In this document: in pieces, positions 45,540-54,125 of the stretch
Position numbering within the stretch: position 1 is the stretch's first letter
Layout of the letters: each line of letters starts with the position of its first letter
From: Pseudomonadota bacterium
Lineage (GTDB): Bacteria; Pseudomonadota; Alphaproteobacteria; Sphingomonadales; Sphingomonadaceae
Reading direction: 5' to 3'
Assembly (NCBI GenBank): GCA_021794525.1
Contig: JAJYQP010000093.1
Span: 56,147 to 120,146 of the forward strand
DNA length: 64,000 nt
Notes under the pieces: model-generated
The model's database searches: none
Seen by the model: the letters and a program-made list of their open reading frames with translations, nothing else
What the model was told of the DNA's origin: nothing
Program-made: the position numbers and the translations under genes

Positions 45540-46816
45540 TAGCGAGAGACATCTCCAGTCGCTGCGTTGAGGCGCCAGGCGGCGACCAACAGACGGCCTT
45601 CCGCCTCGGTCAACGCGGTGCTGGCGGCGAGCGCCTCGCGTTCGGCGTCGAGCACCGCGAGCGTCGGCTTCATGCCGACCTGGGCTTCCAGGCGGGTGCT
45701 GCGCAGCGCGTCGTCCGCCGCTGCCTTGCGCAGGCGCGACGCCTCGATCATCCGACGGACCGCAATGAGATCTTGCCAGGCATCGGTGACCGCGCCGTCA
45801 GTCGCCAGGCTCGCCTGCCGCGCACGGGCCTCGGCGGCGGCCAGTTCGGCGGAGGTCACGCGCACCTGCGCGGCCACGCGTCCGCCATCGAAAAAGGTCC
45901 AGCGGCCGCGCACGCCCAGAGTTACGGAATCGGAGCGATAGTCAGGAAAGAACTGGTCGCGGACCACGCCAGCCTCCGCGAAGGCCGCCAGCGTCGGGCG
46001 GCCCTCGGCGCGGGCGCCGTCCCGGGCGACGCGCGCCAGGGCGACCGCCTGATTGGCCTGCCGGACGCCAGGATTGGCGTCGCGCGCGAGCGCGATCGCT
46101 TCGTCGAGCGTGCCCGGGGTGGCCGGCTCGGACGGCAGCGGAGCCAGTCCAACCGGGATCTTGCCGGTCAGCCGCTCGAACGCAGCTTCGGCCGAGGCGC
46201 GGCGCCCCTGCGCCTGGGCATAGCCGGCCTCCGCCTCGGCCCGGCGCGCCTTTGCCTGGGCGACTTCGGTGCTGGCGATCTCGCCGACCCGAAAGCGCAG
46301 GCCTGCCTGGCGCTCGACCTCTCTCAACGCGTCGAGGGAGCGCTTCAGGCTGGTTTCGGTTGCCCGCGCGGTCAGGACCTCGGTATAGGCCGACACCGTG
46401 GCGACGCTGGTTTGTAAACGGGCCTGCTCGAGCTGCGAGCGCGCGATCGCGGATGCCGCCCGCGCCTGGCCGACCGCCGCCTCGACCCGGCCGCCCGTAT
46501 AGACCGGTATCTCTGTCGTGGCCTGCACTGCAACCGGCGTTACGCTGGCCGACTTGATGCCGAAAAACCCGCCATTGTCGATGTAACCAACCCCGGCCGT
46601 CGCATCTATCCGCGCGCTCGGATTGCGCTCGGCCCGCGCCCGATCGACGCGAGCGTCCGCCGCCTCGGCGCCAGCTTGGGCCTCGGCCACGAGCGGGGCG
46701 TGCGCGAGCGCATCGGCTATCGCAGTGGCAAGGTCCTGGGCTTCGAGCGGCGAGGCCGCGGCGAAGCAGGAGAGCGCGAAAACGAAAGCGGGTCTTCCTC
46801 GCACGGAACGATTCAC
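45539..46816 (-). CDS. TolC-family outer-membrane efflux protein
   Basis: Outer-membrane channel component of a tripartite pump, 425 residues. Signal peptide at about 1-28 (ending SPLEAQ), then two repeated helical-hairpin halves with the long heptad-rich helices typical of TolC (SLKRSLDALREVERQAGLRFRVGEIASTEVAQAKARRAEAE; WQDLIAVRRMIEASRLRKAAADDALR) and beta-strand segments between them. The GTG start at 46816 overlaps the DUF2892 stop (GTGA) and is the only start leaving a clean signal peptide. Its adaptor and pump genes are on the other side of the shared promoter, on the plus strand. Confidence 0.9.
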   Translation of the reverse strand: MNRSVRGRPAFVFALSCFAAASPLEAQDLATAIADALAHAPLVAEAQAGAEAADARVDRARAERNPSARIDATAGVGYIDNGGFFGIKSASVTPVAVQATTEIPVYTGGRVEAAVGQARAASAIARSQLEQARLQTSVATVSAYTEVLTARATETSLKRSLDALREVERQAGLRFRVGEIASTEVAQAKARRAEAEAGYAQAQGRRASAEAAFERLTGKIPVGLAPLPSEPATPGTLDEAIALARDANPGVRQANQAVALARVARDGARAEGRPTLAAFAEAGVVRDQFFPDYRSDSVTLGVRGRWTFFDGGRVAAQVRVTSAELAAAEARARQASLATDGAVTDAWQDLIAVRRMIEASRLRKAAADDALRSTRLEAQVGMKPTLAVLDAEREALAASTALTEAEGRLLVAAWRLNAATGDVSR

Positions 46817-47019
46817 CGAAAGGCCGTTCCAGGCCGCACGCCCAGCTTCTTGAACAGCATGGCGACCGGGCAGAAACCGGTAAAGCTCGCCTGGAGCATG
46901 TTCAACCCGGCGAAGATCGTGAGCCCCAGCCAGTACGGATGGACGAAGATCGCCAACATCACGCTGGCCAACACGATCAGGGCGGCGAAGCGCATCACGG
47001 CGGCATCGAGGGTCATCAT
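46813..47019 (-). CDS. DUF2892 (YgaP-type) small membrane protein
   Basis: A 68-residue protein with two transmembrane helices (FAALIVLASVMLAIFVHPYW and LGLTIFAGLNMLQASFTGF) followed by CPVAMLFKKLGVRPG, the DUF2892 pattern also found as the membrane part of the rhodanese YgaP. The conserved GFCP cysteine may handle sulfane sulfur at the membrane. It lies 11 bp after sqr and overlaps the TolC-type gene by 4 bp. A second DUF2892 gene is at 55758-55949. Confidence 0.88.
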   Translation of the reverse strand: MMTLDAAVMRFAALIVLASVMLAIFVHPYWLGLTIFAGLNMLQASFTGFCPVAMLFKKLGVRPGTAFR

Positions 47020-47030
47020 TCGGGGTCTCC

Positions 47031-48311
47031 TTACTTGGGGCGCAGCTTGCGGATACCGAGGGCCTGGATGGCGAGCTTCTCGAAGAAGGGCTCGCTGACC
47101 CCGCGGCGGATCTTGCGGAGAAAGTATTTCTCGAAACCGACCTTCGCAAAATGGACCCACTTGCCGCTCGACGACCAGTTGAGATTGCGCGGCGGGATCT
47201 GCGGCTGGGCGACGAACGCCACCCCGCCATCGCCGAAGTCGGCGAGACAGACCGCGTTCCAGGTCGCTTCCTCGGTCGGTTCCTCCCCCGAAAGCTCGCG
47301 CTGGAGATTCCGGGCGATCGCGGTCACCATCGATTCGATCATGAACCCGGTCTTCGGCACGCCAACCGGCACAGGAGTGGGTCCGACCGGCGGGATCGCC
47401 ACCCCGACGCCCAAGGAATAGACGTTCCTGAAAGTGACGTTGCGCTGATGCTTGTCCGCAAGGATGAAGCCGCGTGGGTTGGTCAGACCTTCGATCCCGA
47501 ACACGGCCGGCACGCCCCGGAACGCGGGCAAGATCATCGAGAAGCCGAAGGGTAGGTCGTGCTTCGCCTTCACGGAGGCATCCTCGGAGAGTTCCTCGAC
47601 GTGGATCACGCCCTCCTCGACCGAGGTTATGCGCGCATTGGTCACCCACTTGATGTGGCGATCGCGCAACTCGCTCTCCAGCAGCGTCTTGGTGTCACCC
47701 ACGCCATCGAGGCCGAGATGGCCGATATAGGGCTCAGCCGTAATGAATGTCATCGGTACACGGTCGCGCAGCTTGCGCCGCTTGAGCTCCGTGTCGAGGA
47801 TCAGCGCGAACTCGTAGGCCGGGCCATAGCACGAGGCCCCTTGCGCGGCTCCGACCACGATGGGCTTGGGATCCTCGCAGAAACGGTCGAAGGCAGCGGC
47901 GGCGGCGGCGGCATGGTCGGTCTTGCAGACCGAATGGGTATAGCCTTGCGGGCCGAGGCCTTTGACCTCGTCGAAAGCGAGGTCCGGCCCGGTGGCTATG
48001 ACCAGATAGTCGTAGGCAAGCGCGGTGCCATCGTTGAGCTCGATCCGGTTCTCCGCGGGGTGGACACGCCGGGCACCGACCGCGGTGAAGCCGATCCCCT
48101 TTTTCGCCATTATGGGTGGGAGGTGGACCCTGATCGCCTCGGGGTCGCGCCAGCGCACCGCGACCCAAGGGTTCGACGGGATGAACCAGTAATCCTCCTG
48201 GTCGTTGACGACCATGACCTCCGCTTTGTCCTTCACGGCATCGCGAATCTCATAGGCGGCGATCGTGCCGCCGAGGCCTGCACCCAAGACGATGATTCGA
48301 GGCAAAGCCAT
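47031..48311 (-). CDS. sqr: Sulfide:quinone oxidoreductase
   Basis: Membrane-bound FAD enzyme of 426 residues that oxidises sulfide to sulfane sulfur or persulfide and reduces quinone. The FAD motif IIVLGAGLGGTIAAYEI is at 6-22. Three cysteines at the classical SQR positions are present: Cys129 (HSVCKTDHA), Cys161 (GASCYGPAYEFAL) and Cys355 (NAVCLADFGDGG). The last two form the redox pair and the first helps polysulfide release. A C-terminal amphipathic helix (WVHFAKVGFEKYFLRKI) would anchor it. I start at ATG 48311, with GGAGACGTGGAA upstream. It heads the leftward operon behind the inverted-repeat operator at 48354-48386. Confidence 0.94.
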   Translation of the reverse strand: MALPRIIVLGAGLGGTIAAYEIRDAVKDKAEVMVVNDQEDYWFIPSNPWVAVRWRDPEAIRVHLPPIMAKKGIGFTAVGARRVHPAENRIELNDGTALAYDYLVIATGPDLAFDEVKGLGPQGYTHSVCKTDHAAAAAAAFDRFCEDPKPIVVGAAQGASCYGPAYEFALILDTELKRRKLRDRVPMTFITAEPYIGHLGLDGVGDTKTLLESELRDRHIKWVTNARITSVEEGVIHVEELSEDASVKAKHDLPFGFSMILPAFRGVPAVFGIEGLTNPRGFILADKHQRNVTFRNVYSLGVGVAIPPVGPTPVPVGVPKTGFMIESMVTAIARNLQRELSGEEPTEEATWNAVCLADFGDGGVAFVAQPQIPPRNLNWSSSGKWVHFAKVGFEKYFLRKIRRGVSEPFFEKLAIQALGIRKLRPK

Positions 48312-48353
48312 TTCCACGTCTCCCATGCGAGTCCGGGCAACCACACATAATCG

Positions 48354-48386
48354 TTATTGACTTATATAACGGGTCAATAATATAAG
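48354..48386. promoter_or_regulatory. Divergent promoter with two interlocking inverted repeats (candidate ArsR-family operator)
   Basis: Repeat 1: TTATTGAC (48354-48361) and GTCAATAA (48373-48380). Repeat 2: CTTATAT (48361-48367) and ATATAAG (48380-48386). Both are perfect, with spacers of 11 and 12 bp. TTGACT (48357-48362) with ATATAA 17 bp downstream can be the rightward promoter. TTGACC on the minus strand (48377-48372) can be the leftward -35. A repressor bound here would cover both promoters. The region is strongly AT-rich in a GC-rich genome. Confidence 0.75.
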
Positions 48387-48445
48387 CAAGGTTGAATTGA
48401 GGAGGCGGTCCGGCACGTGACCCCGTCTTCGTTAGGAGCAGTAGC

Positions 48446-48778
48446 ATGTTCGGCTTCGGAAAGGTATCCAGGCACAAGGAGGTCGGTGCGATCGACCTCG
48501 ATTCCATGCTGCGCCGAGGGGAAGCGTTGGTGGTCGATGTGCGAGAAGCGAGAGAGTTCGCCGCCGGCCACATCCCCGGCGCAATCAATATGCCGCTGTC
48601 GTCGTTCCAGGCCTCGAAGCTGCCGCGCGACGGGCGGAGGCTCATTCTCAGCTGCCAAGGCGGGCGCCGCTCGGCTATGGCGCTCGACAAATGCGCCCTC
48701 GCCGAGCCGGTGATCGACACCCATCTCGCCGGGGGCTTCGCGGCGTGGCAGAAGGCGCGTCTGCCGATCGAACGCTGA
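48446..48778 (+). CDS. Rhodanese-like sulfurtransferase
   Basis: Single-domain rhodanese of 110 residues, no signal peptide, hence cytoplasmic. It shows VVDVREAREFAAGHIPGAINMPL at about 29-51 and the active loop SCQGGRRS with persulfide-carrying Cys70. It probably accepts sulfane sulfur produced by SQR and passes it on to DsrE or the sHdr system, standing in for the missing TusA. It is the first gene of the rightward operon (rhodanese, adaptor, RND pump, ArsR), with AGGAG 9 bases before ATG 48446. Confidence 0.92.
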   Translation: MFGFGKVSRHKEVGAIDLDSMLRRGEALVVDVREAREFAAGHIPGAINMPLSSFQASKLPRDGRRLILSCQGGRRSAMALDKCALAEPVIDTHLAGGFAAWQKARLPIER

Positions 48779-48790
48779 AGGGGGCTTTCA

Positions 48791-49840
48791 ATGGGCGTAA
48801 CAGGTTCGTCTCTGACGGGAGCGGTGCTGGCTGCGGGCGCACTGCTCGCGCTCGGCGGCTGTGGCACGGGTACCGACGACCCCGCCCCAACCGCAGTCGC
48901 GGCCAAGGGTCCGCGCATGGCCGTCCAGCTGGCCGACACAGTGAACTGGCAAGACGTCAGCGCCGAGATCGCAACGGTGGATCAGGCGCAGGTGCTCGCG
49001 CGCATACCGGGCATCCTGACCAGCCTTTCCGTTCGCGAGGGCGACATGGTAGGCAAGGGGCAGGTCATCGGTCGTATCGTCGACAGTCAGCTCGGCTACC
49101 AATCGGGCGCATACGGCGCGCAGGCGGCGGCGGCCCAGGCCCAGGCGGTGCAGGCACAGGCCGAATTGGAGCGGGTGCGCCATCTCTACCGGAACGGCGT
49201 CTATGCGAAAGCGCGGCTCGAGCAGGCGCAGGCCGCGGCCGGCGCGGCGCAGGCGCAAGTGCGCGCCGCCCAGGCGCAGCAGGCCGCTGTTGGCGCGGTC
49301 GCTGGCCAGGGCGCCGTCGTCGCCCCCGCTTCGGGCCGCGTGCTGCGCGCCGACGTCCCCGCCGGCTCGCCCGTCGCCCCGGGCATGACGATTGCGGTGA
49401 TCACCGCCGGACCGACCATACTGCGGCTGGAGATGCCCGAATCGATGGCCGACACAGTCCATCCCGGCGCGCGCGTGAGCACCGCCGGCTTCGGGGGCAA
49501 AGGCACGCTGTGGGGCCGCGTGATCCGCGTCTATCCCTCGATCACGGCCGGGCAGGCGACGGCGGACGTTGACCTGCCCGGTATCGACAACCGCCTGATC
49601 GGCCGCCGCGTGGCCGCCAAGGTGGAGACGGGCGCGCGCAAGGCGCTGCTGGTGCCGGCTCGATACATCACCCGACGCTACGGTATCGACTACGTCGCCC
49701 TGGTAGCGAAGAACGGCGCGCTCTCCGAAGTCCCTGTGCAGACCGCGCCGAGCACCGAGCCGGGCAAGGTCGAGGTGCTCAGCGGGCTTTCGGCTGGCGA
49801 TACCATCCAGGCTCCGGGGCAAGCAGGCCCCGGGCGATGA
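48791..49840 (+). CDS. RND efflux periplasmic adaptor (HlyD/AcrA-type lipoprotein)
   Basis: Membrane fusion protein of 349 residues linking an RND pump to a TolC channel. The lipobox (LLALGGC, Cys at about 24) anchors it to the inner membrane. A lipoyl-like half-motif (SVREGDMVGKGQVIGRIV) precedes an Ala/Gln-rich coiled-coil hairpin at about 95-175, followed by the second half (GAVVAPASGRVLRADVPAGSPV) and beta-barrel domains. The hairpin is short, as in metal- or small-molecule pumps. It follows the rhodanese gene by 12 bp and overlaps the pump gene by 4 bp. Confidence 0.92.
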   Translation: MGVTGSSLTGAVLAAGALLALGGCGTGTDDPAPTAVAAKGPRMAVQLADTVNWQDVSAEIATVDQAQVLARIPGILTSLSVREGDMVGKGQVIGRIVDSQLGYQSGAYGAQAAAAQAQAVQAQAELERVRHLYRNGVYAKARLEQAQAAAGAAQAQVRAAQAQQAAVGAVAGQGAVVAPASGRVLRADVPAGSPVAPGMTIAVITAGPTILRLEMPESMADTVHPGARVSTAGFGGKGTLWGRVIRVYPSITAGQATADVDLPGIDNRLIGRRVAAKVETGARKALLVPARYITRRYGIDYVALVAKNGALSEVPVQTAPSTEPGKVEVLSGLSAGDTIQAPGQAGPGR

Positions 49841-52800
49841 ATCTCGGCCTTTCAGGCAAGCTCACGCGGGCGACAATCCAGTCTCCGCTTACCCCGTTGC
49901 TGCTGCTTGCCGCGATGATCGTCGGCCTGATCGCGACGATCACCATCCCGCGTGAGGAAGAACCGCAGATCAAGGTCCCGATGGTCGACATCATGGTCGC
50001 AGCGCCGGGCCTCGCCGCAGCCGACGCGGTCGAGCTGGTGGCCAAGCCGCTTGAAACGATTGTCAAGAGCGTCGACGGGGTAGAGCACGTCTATACGCAG
50101 GCGCAAGACAACGGAGTGATAGTTACCGCCCGTTTCCTCGTCGGTTCCAATCCCGAGGATGCGGCGATCCGCATCGGCGAGAAGATCGAGGCCAACAAAA
50201 ACCGCATCCCGGTCGGCATTCCACCCCCGCAGGTGACGGTACGTGGCATCAACGACGTGCCGATCGTGGTTCTCACTGTGACACCGCGGCCGGGCGCGGC
50301 GGGTGAATGGAACGACCAGGCGCTCGCCGAACTCGCCGGCAAGCTGCAGATAGAGGTCGCGAAGGTCGATGATGTCGGCTTGACGTTCATAACCGGTGGC
50401 CAGCGCATGGCGCTGCGCGTGGTGCCCGATCCCGCGCGGCTGTCCCTGTACCGCGTGCCGCTCGGCAACCTGATCGACGCCGTGAGCCAGGCCAACCGCA
50501 CCTTTCCCGTCGGGACGGTGCGCGAAGGCGGGCAAAGCACGCTCGTGGTCGCTGGGCAAACGCTTCGCGATGTGCAGGAACTGGGCGCGGTGCAGGTCCG
50601 TTCGGCCGCTGGAGCGCCAGTGCTTCTGTCCGAAGTCGCCCGTATCGAGCAGGCGGCGACCAACGACCAGGCGCGCTCGTGGCGCTGGGCGAGGGACGCG
50701 GGCGGGACATGGCACATGGCCCCGGCGGTCAGCCTCGCGATCGCCAAGCGCGCCGGCGCGAACGCCGTGACGGTTTCCGAGCATGTGGTCGAGCGCGTCG
50801 AACAGCTTCGCGGCACGCTCGTCCCGGCCGGAGTCGAGGTCGACGTGACCCGCAACTACGGGGAAACCGCCAACGAGAAAGCGAACGAGCTGATTTTCCA
50901 CCTGGCGTTGGCGACCGTCTCGATCGTTGTGCTGATCGGCTTCGCGATCGGCTGGCGCGAGGCGGGGGTGACCGCGATCGTCATCCCGACCACGATCATG
51001 CTGACGATGTTCGCCTCGAACCTGATGGGCTTTACCATCAACCGCGTCAGCCTGTTCGCGCTGATCTTCTCGATCGGCATCCTGGTCGATGACGCCATCG
51101 TCATGATCGAAAACATCGCCCGGCACTGGGCCATGGACGATGGAAGACCGCGCATCGACGCCGCGGTGGAAGCCGTGGCCGAAGTCGGCAACCCGACCAT
51201 CGTCGCCACGCTGACGGTGGTTGCCGCACTGTTGCCGATGCTGTTCGTGTCCGGGCTGATGGGCCCTTATATGGCGCCCATCCCGATCAATGCCTCGGCG
51301 GCAATGGTGTTCAGCTTCTTCGTCGCCGTGATCATCGCACCGTGGCTGATGATCCGGTTCGCCCGCAAAACGCTGGGGGGTGCGCACGCGCACGATGCCC
51401 ATGGCGGAAAGCTCGGCGCGTTCTATGCGCGCTATGCCGGCAAGGTCATCGCAACCCGGCGCAGTGCCTGGCGCTTCCTGATCGCGGTCGGGGTCGCGAC
51501 GCTTCTCGCCGGGTCGATGTTCTATTTCAAGGCGGTGACCGTAAAGCTGCTGCCATTCGACAACAAGAGCGAGGTCCAACTCGTGGCCGACCTGCCCGAA
51601 GGCACCAGCCTCGAGACGACTTCGCGGGTGCTTGAGCAAGCCGCCGCCACCGTGCGCGCGGTGCCCGAGGTCGTGTCGATGGAGGCCTATGCCGGCACTT
51701 CGGCGCCGTTCAATTTCAACGGTCTCGTCCGCCACTACTTTCTGCGCAACAAGCCCGAGATGGGCGACCTGATGGTCACCCTGCTGCCCAAAGGCAAACG
51801 CTCGCGTTCGAGCCACGAAATCGCCGTGGACGTGCGCGCGCGGCTGCGTTCGGTCCCCTTGCCCACCGGCGGATCGCTCAAGGTGGTGGAAACGCCGCCC
51901 GGCCCGCCCGTACTCGCAACGCTACTGGCAGAAATCTATGGGCCCGACGAGGCCACACGGGTGAAGACCGCCGCGCAGGTCGAGCGCATTTTCCGCTCCG
52001 TGCCTTTCATCGTCGATATCGACAACAGCTATGGCCAGCCGCGCCCGACGCTGAAGCTGATCCCCGACCGGGCTAAGCTGGACCATTACGGCCTGTCGGA
52101 ACGGCAGCTGTTCGACTCGATCGGCGCACTGCTCGGCGACCAGGTGGTCGGTTACGCTCCCCGTGGGAGCGACCGCGATCCGCTGCCGATCGTGATCGGG
52201 CTCGATCAGGCACAGCGCACCTGGTCCGGGGCGCTTGCCGCCACGCCGGTCGCGATCACCTCGACAGGCCAGCTCATTCAACTCGGCGAGCTGGTCACGG
52301 CCCGGATCGAGCCGGGCAGTCCGACGATCTTTCGACGCGACGGGCGTGGGGCCGCGTTGGTCCTGGCCGAGTTGGCCGGGCGTTACGAGGCGCCGATCTA
52401 CGGCCTGCTCGAAGTCGATCGCGCAATCGCAGAGTTCGACTGGGCGAAAGCCGGCCTCGTCAAGCCGGAGGTCCGGCTCAACGGACAGCCGGACGACGAG
52501 AGCCGACCCACGCTGCTATGGGACGGGGAGTGGGAGATCACCTGGGTTACGTTCCGCGACATGGGTGCGGCCTTCATGGTGGCGCTGCTCGGCATCTATG
52601 TGCTGGTGGTGGGCCAGTTTCGCAGCTTCACCATTCCGCTCGTGATCCTGACGCCGATTCCACTGACACTGGTGGGTATCGTTGTCGGCCATATGCTGTT
52701 CCAGGCGCCGTTCACCGCGACCTCGATGATCGGGTTTATCGCGCTGGCAGGGATTATCGTGCGCAATTCGATCCTGCTGGTCGACTTCATCCGCAACACA

Positions 52801-53061
52801 CGCAGCCCCGACAAGAGCTTGCGCCAGACTCTGCTCGAAGCCGGAATGATCCGTTTCAAGCCGATCGTACTGACCGCCGCCGCAGCGATGATCGGCGCCG
52901 CCGTGATCCTGACCGACCCGATCTTCCAGGGACTGGCGATTTCCTTGCTGTTCGGGCTGGCGTCCTCCACCCTGCTCACCGTGCTCGTAATTCCCGCCAT
53001 TTACATTGTGTTGCGCGACGACGACCCTCAGAGGAGCGAGCTGCACGATGAAGCCCACTGA
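49837..53061 (+). CDS. RND-family efflux pump (AcrB/MdtB-like)
   Basis: Inner-membrane proton-driven exporter of 1074 residues, the full length for the family, with about 12 transmembrane helices and two large periplasmic loops. The intramembrane Asp pair is in FSIGILVDDAIVMIENIAR near residue 417; the second half has GIIVRNSILLVDFIRN. It lacks the acidic/Met clusters of CusA-type copper pumps and looks like the hydrophobe/amphiphile class. The substrate is unknown; its place between a rhodanese and a sulfur-type ArsR gene suggests a sulfur compound or a product of sulfide stress. Confidence 0.93.
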   Translation: MNLGLSGKLTRATIQSPLTPLLLLAAMIVGLIATITIPREEEPQIKVPMVDIMVAAPGLAAADAVELVAKPLETIVKSVDGVEHVYTQAQDNGVIVTARFLVGSNPEDAAIRIGEKIEANKNRIPVGIPPPQVTVRGINDVPIVVLTVTPRPGAAGEWNDQALAELAGKLQIEVAKVDDVGLTFITGGQRMALRVVPDPARLSLYRVPLGNLIDAVSQANRTFPVGTVREGGQSTLVVAGQTLRDVQELGAVQVRSAAGAPVLLSEVARIEQAATNDQARSWRWARDAGGTWHMAPAVSLAIAKRAGANAVTVSEHVVERVEQLRGTLVPAGVEVDVTRNYGETANEKANELIFHLALATVSIVVLIGFAIGWREAGVTAIVIPTTIMLTMFASNLMGFTINRVSLFALIFSIGILVDDAIVMIENIARHWAMDDGRPRIDAAVEAVAEVGNPTIVATLTVVAALLPMLFVSGLMGPYMAPIPINASAAMVFSFFVAVIIAPWLMIRFARKTLGGAHAHDAHGGKLGAFYARYAGKVIATRRSAWRFLIAVGVATLLAGSMFYFKAVTVKLLPFDNKSEVQLVADLPEGTSLETTSRVLEQAAATVRAVPEVVSMEAYAGTSAPFNFNGLVRHYFLRNKPEMGDLMVTLLPKGKRSRSSHEIAVDVRARLRSVPLPTGGSLKVVETPPGPPVLATLLAEIYGPDEATRVKTAAQVERIFRSVPFIVDIDNSYGQPRPTLKLIPDRAKLDHYGLSERQLFDSIGALLGDQVVGYAPRGSDRDPLPIVIGLDQAQRTWSGALAATPVAITSTGQLIQLGELVTARIEPGSPTIFRRDGRGAALVLAELAGRYEAPIYGLLEVDRAIAEFDWAKAGLVKPEVRLNGQPDDESRPTLLWDGEWEITWVTFRDMGAAFMVALLGIYVLVVGQFRSFTIPLVILTPIPLTLVGIVVGHMLFQAPFTATSMIGFIALAGIIVRNSILLVDFIRNTRSPDKSLRQTLLEAGMIRFKPIVLTAAAAMIGAAVILTDPIFQGLAISLLFGLASSTLLTVLVIPAIYIVLRDDDPQRSELHDEAH

Positions 53062-53377
53062 TCTCTCCCTCCTCAAAGCGAACGCGTCGGCGATTGCCGG
53101 GCGACTTCGCCTGATGGGTCATCCCGAACGACTGCTGATGCTGTGTCGGCTAGACGAGCGAGAAGTGGCCGTGGGAGAACTGGTCAACCTTTCCGGTCTG
53201 TCGCAGTCGTCGGTTTCGCAGCATCTCGCGATGCTTCGCGAGGAAGGCATAGTAAGTATCCGCGGTGAGGCCCAGACACGCTATTATTCTCTCACCGACC
53301 CTACGATCCGCGCCATTATCCGGGCCTTGTGCGAGGTCTGCGACAATCTCGACGACGGAGGGGCTCCCCACTCCTGA
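53048..53377 (+). CDS. ArsR-family repressor, candidate persulfide sensor (BigR/SqrR/SHdrR-like)
   Basis: Winged-helix repressor of 109 residues. The recognition helix lies in VGELVNLSGLSQSSVSQHLAMLREEGIVSIRGEAQTRYYSLTD. Cys33 (LLMLCRLDE) and Cys98 (EVCDNL), with an extra Cys95, are spaced almost as the reactive pair (about 66 residues apart) in BigR, SqrR and SHdrR, where a polysulfide bridge releases DNA. No arsenic- or metal-binding CxC motif is seen in the helix. The gene is last in the rhodanese-RND operon and overlaps the pump gene by 14 bp. It probably binds 48354-48386. Confidence 0.87.
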   Translation: MKPTDLSLLKANASAIAGRLRLMGHPERLLMLCRLDEREVAVGELVNLSGLSQSSVSQHLAMLREEGIVSIRGEAQTRYYSLTDPTIRAIIRALCEVCDNLDDGGAPHS

Positions 53378-53498
53378 GAAGCGGGCCTGGGGTCAATTTC
53401 GACACCGCGGTGCCGACTCGCAAGCGCCTTCGAAACGAGACTGTGAGTGACGATGCTGCCCCGGCGCTGTTCCGGCGGTGCGCCCCCTCACTCGCGAC

Positions 53499-54125
53499 TC
53501 ATCGAGGCCCGGCCTTGGCATAGTAGGGGCTCGCGCCAGCCGCGTGGTCGGTCGCATCCACGATATCACGAACCTCTGGCAGGTGCTGGCGGATCAGGCT
53601 GGTCAATCCTTGCCGCAAGGTCATCTGCGAGGCCGCGCAGCCTTGGCAACCGCCGAGCATCTCGACATGAAGCTGGCCGTCGCCGAAGTCGATAACGCGG
53701 ATTTCGCCGCCGTGGCTGGCGATCGCCGGGTTGAACTGGCTCTCGACCAGTTCGCGCGCCAACCGCAGCACGGCTTCGGACGATCTCGGCCCGCCGGCGG
53801 CCGGCTCGTCTTCCGGCTTAACCGGTTCGCCGGTCGGCCCGGCGGCGACGTGGGTGCGGATCGTCGCCGCGATCGCCGGGACCAGCGTATTCCATGCCGC
53901 GGCTGCATCCTTGCGGACCATCGCGACATTCTCCGCCAGATCGGCTGCAGCGACGCCGTCGAGCTCCTCAAGCGCGGCGACAAGGCGCGCATCGCGATCG
54001 CCAGGCCGGAACTCGACCGCGCCGCCGGCCAGCATCGAGCGCGAGACGCGAAACGCGCAGGCATCGGGATCGAGCGCGGAAGGACGCGCCTGGATTCCGA
54101 TCGAGAGTGCCAGCAGCTCAGACAT
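53499..54125 (-). CDS. NifU C-terminal-domain (Nfu-type) Fe-S cluster carrier
   Basis: A 208-residue protein. Residues 1-90 resemble the Nfu N-terminal domain (IGIQARPSALDPDACAFRVSR), then a Pro/Glu linker, then a NifU-C domain at about 115-185 with the cluster-binding CxxC in EMLGGCQGCAASQMTL. Such scaffolds carry 4Fe-4S clusters to target enzymes. It overlaps the Mrp-type gene by 8 bp, so carrier and ATPase are made together. Its place between the RND operon and the Fe-S-rich sHdr operon suggests clusters for the Hdr subunits. Confidence 0.85.
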   Translation of the reverse strand: MSELLALSIGIQARPSALDPDACAFRVSRSMLAGGAVEFRPGDRDARLVAALEELDGVAAADLAENVAMVRKDAAAAWNTLVPAIAATIRTHVAAGPTGEPVKPEDEPAAGGPRSSEAVLRLARELVESQFNPAIASHGGEIRVIDFGDGQLHVEMLGGCQGCAASQMTLRQGLTSLIRQHLPEVRDIVDATDHAAGASPYYAKAGPR

